This document shows positions 55,611-64,000 of a DNA stretch of 64,000 nt, piece by piece. Within the stretch, counting starts at the first letter, position 1. Every line of letters starts with the position of its first letter. The DNA is taken from the NCBI GenBank assembly GCA_013824115.1, contig PNNG01000019.1, positions 1 through 64,000 on the forward strand, in the 5' to 3' direction. The notes under the pieces were generated by a model. It was not told the origin of the DNA and searched no databases. It saw only the letters and a program-made list of their open reading frames with translations. Origin of the DNA: Sphingobacteriaceae bacterium. GTDB taxonomy: Bacteria; Bacteroidota; Bacteroidia; UBA7662. The position numbers and the translations under genes are program-made.

Positions 55611-56879
55611 CTAATCCTCTGTGGATTGTTTCAGCAAACGTACGGTTTCTATGCGTGTATCGCTCACAGAGAGGATAAAAATGTGAAAACCGGGCAGCTC
55701 AATAAATTGATTTGCATCAGGAATAGAGGCATGGTGCTCAAAAATAAGCCCACCCAAGGTCTCATAATCACCCTCCGGCAGGTCGAGTTTGTACTTGTCG
55801 TTCAAGTAATCTATTTCATGACGTGCCGAAAAAACAAACTCCGAATCGGTGATTTGCTTTTCTACCAAATCATCCACATCGTGCTCGTCCTCAATTTCAC
55901 CAAAGATCTCTTCCATGAGGTCTTCCACCGTTACAATGCCACTGGTACCGCCCAGTTCATCTACCACCAAGGCAATGCTCTTGCGATCGGCATTGAATTG
56001 CTTGAGTAGCTGCATGGCCGACATGGTTTCGGGCACAATCATAATGGGCAGGGTAATATCGGCAATGCTCGAAGGCTTGCTGAACATGGCCTGATAATGC
56101 ACATACCCTACAATATTGTCGATGCTTTCTTCAAACACGAGCACTTTGGAGTGTTCCGACTCCACAAAGAGGGCCCTGAGTTCTTCAATGTCTTCGGTTT
56201 TATCGATAGCAACCACCTCCATGCGGTGCACCATGCATTCGCGCACTTTTACTTCATTGAAGTACAAAGCATTTTGAAAATAGCTCAAATCTACCTGCGG
56301 GGTACCGTCCGACTGTTCTTGGGAATTTTCCTGTACCAAATAGTCGAGGTCGTTTTTACCAAAAACAGGGGCTTGCTCCTCCATTTTCACCCCAAAAAAC
56401 AGCCGCAAAAAGCCCTTGGCTACCAAAACAATGAGCCGTACGATTGGATAAAAAAGCACATAAAACACCTGCATGGGCAAGGCAAACAGGAAAATAAGCC
56501 GGTCGGCCGATAGCCGGAAAATAGACTTGGGCAAAAATTCACCGAATAAAAGCACCACCACGGTCGACAACAGGGTTTGCGCGCTCAACATGACCAATTC
56601 GTTTTCGGCTGCCAATAACCACCTGTTGGCAATAAGCGGCTCAAGCAAACGCGCCATGGTAGAACCATAAAGTACCAGGGCAATGTTGTTACCCACGAGT
56701 ATGGTTCCTATGAAATCGGAAGGCTTCTTTAGAAAGCCCGCAATGAGTTTGGCTGCCAATTCGCCTTGCTTGTTGCGCAACTCAATGCGAAAGCGATTAG
56801 CTGAAAAAAAAGCAATCTCCATCCCCGAAAAAAAGGCGGAGGCAACCAGGCTGCCAATAATGATGAGGAGAAGATCCAT
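55611..56879 (-). CDS. CNNM/HlyC-type membrane protein with CBS pair
   Basis: A 422-residue protein of the hemolysin C/CorC-like, CNNM transporter family. The first ~185 residues are the DUF21 domain with four hydrophobic segments (LLLIIIGSLVASAFFSGMEIAFFSANR opens it; SLVAS...GMEIAF carries the family signature). Two CBS motifs follow (~205-325, including MVHRMEVVAID and DELGGTSGIVTVEDLMEEI). The end (~335-420) is the CorC_HlyC domain. Family members are linked to Mg2+/Co2+ export. It starts 22 bp after the lptC stop. Confidence 0.92.
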   Translation of the reverse strand: MDLLLIIIGSLVASAFFSGMEIAFFSANRFRIELRNKQGELAAKLIAGFLKKPSDFIGTILVGNNIALVLYGSTMARLLEPLIANRWLLAAENELVMLSAQTLLSTVVVLLFGEFLPKSIFRLSADRLIFLFALPMQVFYVLFYPIVRLIVLVAKGFLRLFFGVKMEEQAPVFGKNDLDYLVQENSQEQSDGTPQVDLSYFQNALYFNEVKVRECMVHRMEVVAIDKTEDIEELRALFVESEHSKVLVFEESIDNIVGYVHYQAMFSKPSSIADITLPIMIVPETMSAMQLLKQFNADRKSIALVVDELGGTSGIVTVEDLMEEIFGEIEDEHDVDDLVEKQITDSEFVFSARHEIDYLNDKYKLDLPEGDYETLGGLIFEHHASIPDANQFIELPGFHIFILSVSDTRIETVRLLKQSTED

Positions 56880-56901
56880 GATGCAAATATACGAGCGCGA
56901 C

Positions 56902-57438
56902 TTACTCTACCCCTTCGTTGAGGGCGATGGTGCCTTTGATATTCAATATTTTGTACTTGGTGAATTGTTGATTCGATTCAAGGCCGTCGCCAAAAATAAT
57001 TTCACCGGGTCGAACAATGCGCACATAAGTATCGGTATAAATGCGGTCTTCCTTTTCCACCCAAATGAGTTTCTCGGTGTACAAAGTATCGCCCAATTCA
57101 TTCACAACTACTACATTTCCATGGGTTTCGGTGATGCCTTCGCTGGGAAATTGAATGGCCCTATTGGCTGTAAGCCAACTGTTGGCTTGCCCGGCACTGT
57201 TGTAAAACGATGCCCTAATGCCTTCGGGCATTTCGGTTTTGGGCTTTTCGCCCGTATAACGCAAAAGCACGGGTGCTTCCACCCGTGCTGTTATAATTGC
57301 TGAATCAGAATAAACCAATGTTACATCGCGACCCCGTTCCGCTGCTGCTTCCGAAGGCTGGGCGAACTTTTGCAGTTTCTCTTCCGAGTTACCACAGGCC
57401 GCCAAGCACAATAGCGAACAGATGAATGGAATCCGCAT
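56902..57438 (-). CDS. lptC: LPS export protein LptC, lipoprotein form
   Basis: Bridges the LptBFG transporter and the periplasmic bridge that carries lipopolysaccharide. The 178-residue protein has a lipobox (LLCLAACG) in place of the usual transmembrane anchor, as is normal in Bacteroidota. The LptC jellyroll fold is indicated by LTANRAIQFPSEGITETHGNVVV and KLIWVEKEDRIYT. It follows the TPR gene by 3 bp and precedes the CNNM gene. No other lpt gene is in the window. Confidence 0.88.
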   Translation of the reverse strand: MRIPFICSLLCLAACGNSEEKLQKFAQPSEAAAERGRDVTLVYSDSAIITARVEAPVLLRYTGEKPKTEMPEGIRASFYNSAGQANSWLTANRAIQFPSEGITETHGNVVVVNELGDTLYTEKLIWVEKEDRIYTDTYVRIVRPGEIIFGDGLESNQQFTKYKILNIKGTIALNEGVE

Positions 57439-57441
57439 TTT

Positions 57442-58773
57442 TTAGTCGGAACTACGCACGGTAGTGGTCTCACCTATCCAACAGCCAACACTGTAGCTAC
57501 TTCCTTTGGAAATGTTGTTGAAGAACAAAGTCTCGGTCTTAGGGAAATAGGCCGAATATTTGGCAATTTTCTGGTTGGCCTCTTCTGCCACCGAAGCGTC
57601 GATGTTCCTGGCGCGCTGATACTTATCTACGGCTGCCCAATAAACGCTCTGCGCTTCAATGCCACTGCCACACTGGTTGTAGCTGGCCGCATACAAGTCG
57701 CCAATGAAGATGATGGGCTTGCCCCAGTTGGGTTGCAATTTTGCCGCTTCTTGGGCCATTTGACGTGCCCGGGCGAATTGCTTGCTAGAGCTGTACAAGC
57801 TGGCAAAGTCGTAATAGTAGGCAGCTTTTAAAGAATCGTTCTCGGCATCATTGACGGCCTTCTGATAGTACTCGGCTGCTTTGGTGATGTTGTCGTTTTG
57901 CTGAAAACGGCGCGCTAAAATTTGCGCTAAACGAGCCGAAGGAGCATCGTTGTACTTTGATACCGCCACTTCCAAAAATAACTCGCGGTCGGTACAGCCT
58001 TTGCTCAACAGTAAGCTGTAGAGTAAATCGCGCAGGTCTTTGTTTTCGGGATTTGCCTTATAACGTGCTGCAAAAAGAGCAGTGATTTCGTTACAGTCTT
58101 TGATGATATTGCCTGCCAAATCGGCATCGAGCGACTGCTTGCTTTCGGCATATTTATCGGCGGCAGTACCGCCTTGGTTGGCTTCCGCAATTTTCGATAG
58201 CTGCTCATACACCTCCAATACTTGCTCCTTGGTCATGGCACCTGCCGCAAATTCCTTCAATACCGCCTTAAAATAGTAGGGTAAAATGAAATGCTCGGTT
58301 CCGTTGCCAGCCAACTGTACCGATTTGCGGAAAGTGGCTACCACCTCTTTGTTGGGGTCGGGACGAAAGTTCAACATATCTACGCCCTTTCTGCCCAAGG
58401 CATTGCCTGCACTTTCGGTAAAGCTGGTAGCACGTACATCATAAATCAAAAACAAAGTATCGATGAGGCTCTTACGACGCGCGGCATCCTTGGTGTTTTT
58501 GATAAAGTCTTTGTACATGGCTACCCCATCTACGTGCGTTTGTTCGCGAGCACAAGGGGCATTGGCAAAAACATAACTCCACGACTCCATGGCCGCAGCG
58601 AAGTTCTTTTGCTTAAAAAACTCGCGGTACACCGAAATGTTCTGAATGGTTTTAACGCTGTCAACGCCCCATTTTTTCTCACAAGTGGTAGGCGCCTGGG
58701 CCGCTGCAGGCTGGGCCCACATGAGTACTGCGAAGGTGCTTGCTGCCAAAAACAGCGTAACTAACTTTTTCAT
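57442..58773 (-). CDS. Exported TPR-repeat protein
   Basis: A 443-residue exported protein with a good signal peptide (MKKLVTLFLAASTFAVLMWAQPAAAQ). The mature part contains at least three TPR-like helical hairpins (EAAVSKYNDAPSARLAQILARRFQQ-type, ITKAAEYYQKAVNDAENDSLKAAYYYDFASLY, FARARQMAQEAAKLQPNWG). Two cysteines near the N-terminus and others in the body could form disulfides. Proteins in this position (between an OMP and lptC) are conserved across Bacteroidota, suggesting an envelope scaffold, but no role is established. Confidence 0.82.
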   Translation of the reverse strand: MKKLVTLFLAASTFAVLMWAQPAAAQAPTTCEKKWGVDSVKTIQNISVYREFFKQKNFAAAMESWSYVFANAPCAREQTHVDGVAMYKDFIKNTKDAARRKSLIDTLFLIYDVRATSFTESAGNALGRKGVDMLNFRPDPNKEVVATFRKSVQLAGNGTEHFILPYYFKAVLKEFAAGAMTKEQVLEVYEQLSKIAEANQGGTAADKYAESKQSLDADLAGNIIKDCNEITALFAARYKANPENKDLRDLLYSLLLSKGCTDRELFLEVAVSKYNDAPSARLAQILARRFQQNDNITKAAEYYQKAVNDAENDSLKAAYYYDFASLYSSSKQFARARQMAQEAAKLQPNWGKPIIFIGDLYAASYNQCGSGIEAQSVYWAAVDKYQRARNIDASVAEEANQKIAKYSAYFPKTETLFFNNISKGSSYSVGCWIGETTTVRSSD

Positions 58774-58784
58774 GACTTCAAATT

Positions 58785-60089
58785 TTAATCATACTTACGT
58801 TTAACAAACCAGCGGTCGTTTAGCGTGAGACCCAGTACCACCCGCGTATAGCGTTCGCGTACCAAGCCGTTGTTTAAACTCCCTCTCTGCCCCAACTCAA
58901 CCCCCAGGTTGACAAAAGGCATAGAGAATTGCCGCTTTACAGGAATACCTAGGCCAAAGGTCATGCCTGTTTCAGCAATAGCAGTGCCTTTTAGACTGAG
59001 GTTGCCAGAATGGTGCCTGAACCCGATTCTATAGCGCATGGTCTTGTACCAGGCGCCATCGCCCATGGCGTTGTATTTTGGAATAAACTGGAATCCACCA
59101 GCCAGTTGTAGACTATTGAGGAGCGAGTCGGGGCGGTCGAACATCGAAAACTGACTCCAGTTCGCATAGCGGGCTTCGAAGTTGGCCAGGAAGAAATTGT
59201 CGAGACTGTACTGCGCCCCAAACGACACTGCCAAGGGCATTTTAATTTGACCTGCATTGCCCGCCAAATTTTGAACCGTGTCGGAAATAACAAGTCTACT
59301 TCCTACTTGTGTATAGCGCTCGGCCACAAAATCGTTGGTAGCCCGCAAATCGGTTGGAATGTCGGCAGTGAGTCCGAATACCAGCGTTTGTCTGTATTTT
59401 CCTGCAATACGTTTAGGCAAAAGCGTACGGTATTGCAAGCCCAGGCTGAGTTGCGCATCGGCTACCCGAACGCGTTCGGTGGTTCGCAAATTGAGGAAGA
59501 ACAGGGAGTCGGGGCGCGGATAAACGAAACGACGCTCCTGGAGCACTTCGCCAAACAAAATGTTCAAGTTCACCCCAGCCGAGAAGCCCTTGCCCAAATC
59601 GAAACCATTCGACCAGGTCAATTGATTGATGCCACCCTTGCCTTGGTACTCTTCGCGCCAGGAGGCAAAGGAGGAGTCGACCTGGCTAACGATGTTGTAG
59701 TTGGTAAATGCGAAAGGTTGAAAGCCTACGGCCGTGCCCCAGCGCTTGTTCACCGGAAAGCCCATCATGAGGTAACCGAAATTGAGGTGCGAACGGTACT
59801 GCGAGGCGGCATTGGTTTGCAAGCGCGACACATTTCCGAATGCGCCAAATTCAATAGACGTAAGACGTAAAGCCGATAAAGACGCCGGATTGGCCAAATT
59901 CAGCGAAACGCTGTCGTACCAGGCAGTAGTAACCCCGCCCATGGCTCTTTGGGTACCTAACGAAAAAGGCTGTTGCTCGCCCAAGGCGAAACGCGAGTAG
60001 GGCGAACCGAAATTCGACGCCTGGGCAAAAAGTGTGGTGGGTGCAGCGCACCAAAAAATCCACCAAAGAAGCTGTTTATAAAAGGGCAT
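58785..60089 (-). CDS. Outer membrane beta-barrel protein
   Basis: A 434-residue barrel protein. The ATG at 60089 yields a proper signal peptide (MPFYKQLLWWIFWCAAPTTLFAQ), so it is chosen over the upstream track start. The mature protein begins SNFGSPYSRFALGEQQPFS and AMGGVTTAWYDSVSLNLANPASLSAL, typical of the FadL-like outer membrane family of this phylum. Many amphipathic strands follow, ending LGLTLNDRWFVKRKYD. Its start overlaps the coaX stop by 14 bp. Role unknown; transport of hydrophobic compounds is possible. Confidence 0.85.
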   Translation of the reverse strand: MPFYKQLLWWIFWCAAPTTLFAQASNFGSPYSRFALGEQQPFSLGTQRAMGGVTTAWYDSVSLNLANPASLSALRLTSIEFGAFGNVSRLQTNAASQYRSHLNFGYLMMGFPVNKRWGTAVGFQPFAFTNYNIVSQVDSSFASWREEYQGKGGINQLTWSNGFDLGKGFSAGVNLNILFGEVLQERRFVYPRPDSLFFLNLRTTERVRVADAQLSLGLQYRTLLPKRIAGKYRQTLVFGLTADIPTDLRATNDFVAERYTQVGSRLVISDTVQNLAGNAGQIKMPLAVSFGAQYSLDNFFLANFEARYANWSQFSMFDRPDSLLNSLQLAGGFQFIPKYNAMGDGAWYKTMRYRIGFRHHSGNLSLKGTAIAETGMTFGLGIPVKRQFSMPFVNLGVELGQRGSLNNGLVRERYTRVVLGLTLNDRWFVKRKYD

Positions 60090-60792
60090 GCAGGCCGTAT
60101 AACGCCAAATTAGGCTCGGCAAATATGCGGCTATCGAACCGCTTTTCAAAAAATTGAGCATCTCCCCCACTTAAAATTATCGTTAAATCACTTAAAATCA
60201 GTTCCAGCTGCCGTTTCCTGCCCTCTATTTCTGCCACTATGCCTTGTAACACGCCCGATTGCAGGGCCGATAAAGTATCGTTCCCCAACAGCGGCCAATG
60301 ATCAGGCAATGAAGCCAAAGGCAGGCGGGCGGTGAATTGATGCATGGCCTGCCAGCGCATGTGCATGCCCGGACTTATATCGCCTCCCCTGTGGTGGCCA
60401 GCAGCATCAATCAGGTCGTAGGTGATACAAGTACCCAAGCCCACCACCAAACGATGGATACCTGGATATAGCCGGTTGGCTCCCATCACCAACATTTTGC
60501 GGTCGCTGCCCATGGTTTGTGCAGTCAGATAATCGGAACCAAACGGCAAAGGATCGTTGGCGTGCCATACCCTCACTTCGGGAATGCCCAAGGCAAGCAG
60601 GCGACTTTGCAAAACGGTTTCGGGCACACTTACCGAGGCCAGCAGTGCCCTTTGGGCCGGGTATTTCGGCGCATATGTTGCCCAAGCTTCGTGAACGATG
60701 CTTTCCGTTTCATGCAGCTGCTGGCCTTTGAACCAGCCGATTTTGATGCGACTGTTGCCAGCATCTACCACGCAATCCCATTCAGACCTCAT
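60076..60792 (-). CDS. coaX: Type III pantothenate kinase
   Basis: Catalyses the first step of coenzyme A synthesis, phosphorylating pantothenate; type III needs a monovalent cation and is not inhibited by CoA. The 238-residue protein has the N-terminal phosphate-binding VVDAGNSRIKIG, the GTCITYDLID motif and the GGDISPGMHMRWQAMHQFTARLP signature. The length is slightly short but complete. It overlaps birA by 11 bp and the OMP gene by 14 bp, so translation of the three is coupled. Confidence 0.95.
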   Translation of the reverse strand: MRSEWDCVVDAGNSRIKIGWFKGQQLHETESIVHEAWATYAPKYPAQRALLASVSVPETVLQSRLLALGIPEVRVWHANDPLPFGSDYLTAQTMGSDRKMLVMGANRLYPGIHRLVVGLGTCITYDLIDAAGHHRGGDISPGMHMRWQAMHQFTARLPLASLPDHWPLLGNDTLSALQSGVLQGIVAEIEGRKRQLELILSDLTIILSGGDAQFFEKRFDSRIFAEPNLALYGLHALL

Positions 60793-61549
60793 CGAAGCGG
60801 AATTTAATTTCTTTGTTGTTCATCACCAGTCGGCCCAACGTACTATCGAGAATCAAATGACCTTCTGGGTCTACATCAATGATGGTGGCTTTGATCAATT
60901 GATTTTGATATTCAAAGCTACGCAATTCGCCCAGGCCCAGGAGACGGCCCAGGTAATCGGCCCGCTGCTCTACCCACTGCCCTTCCTGCAATTGGGTGAT
61001 ACGCAGCTGCAAACAAGCAAGCAATTGGTCTAATAAATCGCGGAGGGTATAGTACCTGCCCGTGATACGGGTGAAGGAGGTTGCTCTAAAATTACCCAAA
61101 AAATGGGCTTGGTTGATATTGATGCCAATGCCAATGACCGAATCGGCCAAAAAACTGCCTTGAATGGTATTTTCTATGAGAATGCCGCCCAATTTGCGGT
61201 CTTTGTAAAATAAATCGTTGGGCCATTTTAGAAAAGTACCCGGACCCAAATACATCCTGGCAAAATCGTACACGGCCAGGGCTACTGCAATGTTGAGGCG
61301 ATATTGTTGGGCAGCGGGCAGCCAATGTGTTCGCAAATACAGGCTCAGCAACAAATTGGCATGGGTTTCACTTTCCCAGGCTGCCTCGGCTTGTCCCTTG
61401 CCCTGCTGCTGGTAATCGGCAAACAGTACGGTGCCATCGGTTAACCCTTGCGACAATAATTCCCACAAGCGCTTGTTTGTGCTGTCTACTTCTTCCTCCT
61501 GCAAGAGGGGCTGGCCAATGCGTAAAGGGGGGATGCTGCCGTGGTGCAA
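60782..61549 (-). CDS. birA: Biotin--protein ligase (BirA catalytic type)
   Basis: Attaches biotin to carboxylase carrier domains. The 255-residue protein has no N-terminal helix-turn-helix, so it is the non-regulatory form. Motifs are EVDSTNKRLWELL, the adenylate-binding loop in QQQGKGQAEAAWES (where GRGRxxxxW is usual, so the first Arg is Lys and the tail is altered), LKWPNDLF and KLGGILIENT. The start is TTG: an in-frame TAG lies four codons upstream, so no ATG is possible in the right place. This TTG falls inside an inverted repeat shared with the rsfS promoter. Confidence 0.93.
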   Translation of the reverse strand: MHHGSIPPLRIGQPLLQEEEVDSTNKRLWELLSQGLTDGTVLFADYQQQGKGQAEAAWESETHANLLLSLYLRTHWLPAAQQYRLNIAVALAVYDFARMYLGPGTFLKWPNDLFYKDRKLGGILIENTIQGSFLADSVIGIGININQAHFLGNFRATSFTRITGRYYTLRDLLDQLLACLQLRITQLQEGQWVEQRADYLGRLLGLGELRSFEYQNQLIKATIIDVDPEGHLILDSTLGRLVMNNKEIKFRFDEV

Positions 61550-61570
61550 AAGAATTCGCTACTTTTGCAC
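61544..61570. promoter_or_regulatory. Inverted repeat with rsfS -7 box between birA and rsfS
   Basis: Arms GTGCAAAAG (61544-61552) and CTTTTGCAC (61562-61570) are perfect 9-bp inverses around a 9-nt spacer. The right arm contains TACTTTTG (61560-61567), an exact -7 box for rsfS. The left arm contains the TTG start of birA on the other strand. A clear TTG at -33 is missing for rsfS. Confidence 0.65.
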
Positions 61571-61587
61571 AAAAGTAAACAAAACGC

Positions 61588-61950
61588 ATGGCGAAAGTAA
61601 CACCGGAAATTCCGGCCCTGCAGGAGCTCATCATTCATGGCATCCAGGAAAAAAAAGGCAAGGAAATTACCTTGCTCGACCTTACAGGCATCCGCGATCG
61701 GGTGGCCGATTATTTTGTGATTTGCCAGGCTGAATCGAGCACCCAGGTAAAAGCCATCGCCGATTCCATTGAGGAAGAAGTCAAACAAGGCTTGCAAGAG
61801 CGGCCATTCAGCGTTGAAGGACGGGAGAATGCCAGCTGGGTATTGCTCGACTACGGATACGTGGTAGCACACATTTTTCAGCCACAAGCCCGCGAGTTTT
61901 ACGCACTCGAAGACCTGTGGAACGACGCCAAACGCGAAGACATCGCTTGA
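61588..61950 (+). CDS. rsfS: Ribosome silencing factor RsfS
   Basis: Binds uL14 and blocks subunit joining when cells slow growth. The 120-residue protein has the typical features: ELIIHGIQEKKGKEITLLDLTGI, ADYFVICQAESSTQVKAIADSIEEEV, ENASWVLLDYGYVVAHIFQPQAREFYALEDLW. The length is normal. It diverges from birA, and a strong -7 box lies 20 bp before its ATG. The ftsH gene follows after 68 bp, an order kept in many Bacteroidota. Confidence 0.95.
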   Translation: MAKVTPEIPALQELIIHGIQEKKGKEITLLDLTGIRDRVADYFVICQAESSTQVKAIADSIEEEVKQGLQERPFSVEGRENASWVLLDYGYVVAHIFQPQAREFYALEDLWNDAKREDIA

Positions 61951-62018
61951 GTTGCCAATCGGTGAGAAACTAAACTTTTTCTCCGGCTGTCACGTTTACA
62001 CCACACTATACACAGAAC

Positions 62019-64000
62019 ATGGCCAAGCAAAACAAAAAACAGCAAGAGCTGAAACCCGATAACAAGCCCAAATTCAATTTTTACTGGATTTACATCATCA
62101 TAGCCGTGCTTTTTATTGGTATCAATTTCGCCAATACGGGCACTTCTACCAAAAAAATAGGCTGGCAAGAGTTCAAAGCGACAATTCTCACCTCAGGTGA
62201 CGTAGAAAAGCTGGTGGGCTTCAAACAAGACGATATTTACGTCATTGAGGTACACATCAAAAAGGATAAACTGCGCACCGAAAAGTACAAGGAGTTTCAG
62301 GAACGCAGCTTTGGAAGCAATGGCGCACAGTACTTTTTTACGGAGAGTTCACCCGAAGTTTTAGAGAGCAAACTCAATGAGGCTCAGGCAGAAACAGGTG
62401 GCGAAAAGCTTTTTGTGCAGTGGGAAAGTCGCCGCTCATGGTTTGGCGATATCCTCAGCTTTTTATTACCCATGCTTTTGCTGTTGGGTTTGTGGTTGCT
62501 GCTCATGCGCCGTTTTGCAGGAGGTGCTGGTGGCGGAGGTGGACAAATTTTCAACATCGGCAAATCGAAGGCTACTTTGTTCGATAAAAACACCCGTGAA
62601 AACATCACCTTTAATGATGTGGCTGGCCTCGAAGAAGCCAAAGTAGAGGTGATGGAGGTCGTAGATTTCTTAAAAAATCCCAAAAAATACACGGCCTTGG
62701 GGGGTAAAATTCCCAAAGGCGTGCTGTTGGTGGGACCTCCTGGCACTGGTAAAACCTTGCTCGCCAAAGCCGTTGCCGGTGAAGCACAAGTGCCCTTCTT
62801 TACGCTCAGCGGCTCCGATTTTGTGGAGATGTTTGTAGGCGTGGGTGCCAGTAGGGTGCGTGACCTGTTCAAACAAGCCCGTGAAAAGGCTCCTTGTATC
62901 ATCTTCATCGATGAAATTGATGCCGTAGGCCGCTCACGTGGCAAAAACCAAATCATGGGTGGCAACGACGAGCGCGAAAGCACCCTCAACCAGCTGCTGG
63001 TAGAGATGGATGGCTTTTCTTCAGAAATTGGCATCATCATGATGGCGGCTACCAACCGTCCCGACGTACTGGATCCGGCCTTGCTGCGCCCGGGCCGTTT
63101 CGACCGACAAATTACCGTTGACCGGCCGGATATTATCGGCAGAGAACAAATTTTCAACGTCCATCTCAAACCCATCAAAACGGGAAAAGATGTGAATGCG
63201 CTTAAGTTGGCCGAACAAACGCCCGGTTTTGCGGGTGCCGAAATTGCCAACGTTTGTAACGAAGCCGCCCTCATAGCCGCCCGAAAGGCCAAAAAAGAGG
63301 TGGAAATGGAAGACTTCAATGCGGCCATCGACCGGGTGATTGGCGGCTTGGAGAAAAGAAACAAGATTATCTCGCCCGAAGAGAAAAAGATTGTGGCTTA
63401 CCATGAAGCTGGTCACGCCATTGTGGGTTGGTTCCTCGACAGCACCGATCCGCTTGTTAAAGTTTCGATTGTACCGCGTGGAGTAGCCGCTTTGGGTTAT
63501 GCCCAGTATTTACCCAAAGAGCAGTATTTGTACACCACTGAGCAATTGCTCGATACCATGTGCATGACCTTGGGCGGTCGCGCTGCCGAAGAAGTGTTTT
63601 TTGGCCGCATCAGCACGGGTGCTCAAAACGACTTGGAGCGCATCACCCGCGTAGCCTATGGCATGGTGACTTTGTACGGCATGAATCCAAAGGTAGGGCC
63701 TGTGAGTTTCAACGACCCGCAAGGCGAGTACCAGTTCCGCAAGCCTTATTCGGAAGACATGGCCAAGCTCATTGACGATGAGGCACGCAAACTCATTGAA
63801 AATGCGTACGAAAAAACCAAGGAGCTTATTCGCGAAAAGCGCCACGAATTGGAGTTGGTTGCGCAAGAGTTATTGGCCAAAGAAGTGATTTACCAAGCCG
63901 ATTTGGTGCGACTTATTGGCCCACGCCCCAACAGCATGACCCATTTTAGCGAAGAAATTCCACAAGTGGTAAGCAGCGAGCCCGTGCCCGAACTAACCGA
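62019..64000 (+). CDS. ftsH: ATP-dependent zinc metalloprotease FtsH (3' end beyond window)
   Basis: Membrane AAA+ protease that degrades misfolded membrane and regulatory proteins. The frame opens at an ATG at 62019 and is open to the window end (about 660 codons), so the ORF track misses it. Two transmembrane segments ([17 protein letters not shown], ~14-31, and [16 protein letters not shown], ~148-165) enclose a ~110-residue periplasmic domain. Walker A GPPGTGKT (K245) is followed by [11 protein letters not shown], the second region of homology ([21 protein letters not shown]) and the zinc site H462-EAGH466. All essential residues seen are intact; only the C-terminal end is missing. Confidence 0.97.
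   Translation, partial: MAKQNKKQQELKPDNKPKFNFYWIYIIIAVLFIGINFANTGTSTKKIGWQEFKATILTSGDVEKLVGFKQDDIYVIEVHIKKDKLRTEKYKEFQERSFGSNGAQYFFTESSPEVLESKLNEAQAETGGEKLFVQWESRRSWFGDILSFLLPMLLLLGLWLLLMRRFAGGAGGGGGQIFNIGKSKATLFDKNTRENITFNDVAGLEEAKVEVMEVVDFLKNPKKYTALGGKIPKGVLLVGPPGTGKTLLAKAVAGEAQVPFFTLSGSDFVEMFVGVGASRVRDLFKQAREKAPCIIFIDEIDAVGRSRGKNQIMGGNDERESTLNQLLVEMDGFSSEIGIIMMAATNRPDVLDPALLRPGRFDRQITVDRPDIIGREQIFNVHLKPIKTGKDVNALKLAEQTPGFAGAEIANVCNEAALIAARKAKKEVEMEDFNAAIDRVIGGLEKRNKIISPEEKKIVAYHEAGHAIVGWFLDSTDPLVKVSIVPRGVAALGYAQYLPKEQYLYTTEQLLDTMCMTLGGRAAEEVFFGRISTGAQNDLERITRVAYGMVTLYGMNPKVGPVSFNDPQGEYQFRKPYSEDMAKLIDDEARKLIENAYEKTKELIREKRHELELVAQELLAKEVIYQADLVRLIGPRPNSMTHFSEEIPQVVSSEPVPELT

Overview
The window comes from a member of the Bacteroidota. 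The evidence is three secreted proteins with type IX secretion (T9SS) C-terminal sorting tails, a DUF5686/CarboxypepD_reg protein, a DUF2480 gene, the chain birA-coaX-OMP-TPR-lptC-CNNM-ppiD, the rsfS-ftsH pair, and promoters of the Bacteroidota type (TTG, about 19 bp, TAnnTTTG). Nothing seen fixes the genus. No rRNA, tRNA, CRISPR array or intact insertion sequence was found.

Region 1 (about 1-14,060) is a mosaic defence island built around a type I restriction-modification locus. It begins with the remains of an Abi-like ORF, a small membrane protein and an antisense remnant of another hsdS gene. Then come hsdM, an N-domain-only RhuM-like gene and hsdS. A coupled pair follows: a DUF4062 protein and an AlbA_2/GHKL ATPase-like protein carrying a 12-bp coding minisatellite. 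A toxin-antitoxin-like pair comes next, flanked on both sides by copies of a 19-bp double-direct repeat (TTATTTGA-N3-TTATTTGA). A truncated copy of the hsdR 5' end then precedes an XRE-ImmA/PIN operon whose promoter lies inside a palindrome. The full-length hsdR sits 15 bp behind the PIN gene, and a class II Fic gene closes the island. Restriction-subunit expression therefore probably depends on the toxin-antitoxin-like operon inserted ahead of it.

Region 2 (about 14,060-27,450) is ordinary chromosome interrupted by repeats. It holds a secreted BamE-like repeat protein, a tandem array of a 122-bp repeat, an RluF-like pseudouridine synthase with a long basic tail, a minus-strand operon (alpha/beta hydrolase, small outer-membrane-like protein, T9SS protein), a second copy of the 122-bp repeat with a fragment of the BamE-like gene, a RecD2-like helicase, the DUF5686 gene between two related intergenic repeat blocks, and dihydrolipoyl dehydrogenase.

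Region 3 (about 27,450-41,360) holds a GAF/PAS histidine kinase with an overlapping AraC-type response regulator; a run ending in an ArnT-like glycosyltransferase; recR; a sodium:solute symporter; and a tightly coupled LOG-family / M23 peptidase / peroxiredoxin operon that ends in a 15-bp-stem terminator. A T9SS FG-GAP protein follows on the minus strand.

Region 4 (about 41,550-64,000) begins with a 2379-residue T9SS multidomain protein that has its own promoter and terminator. A long minus-strand series follows (uvrA, lytic transglycosylase, DUF2480, ppiD, CNNM/CBS protein, lptC, TPR protein, OMP, coaX, birA) serving envelope biogenesis, cofactor metabolism and DNA repair. A 9-bp inverted repeat separates it from the divergent rsfS and ftsH; ftsH runs off the window end.
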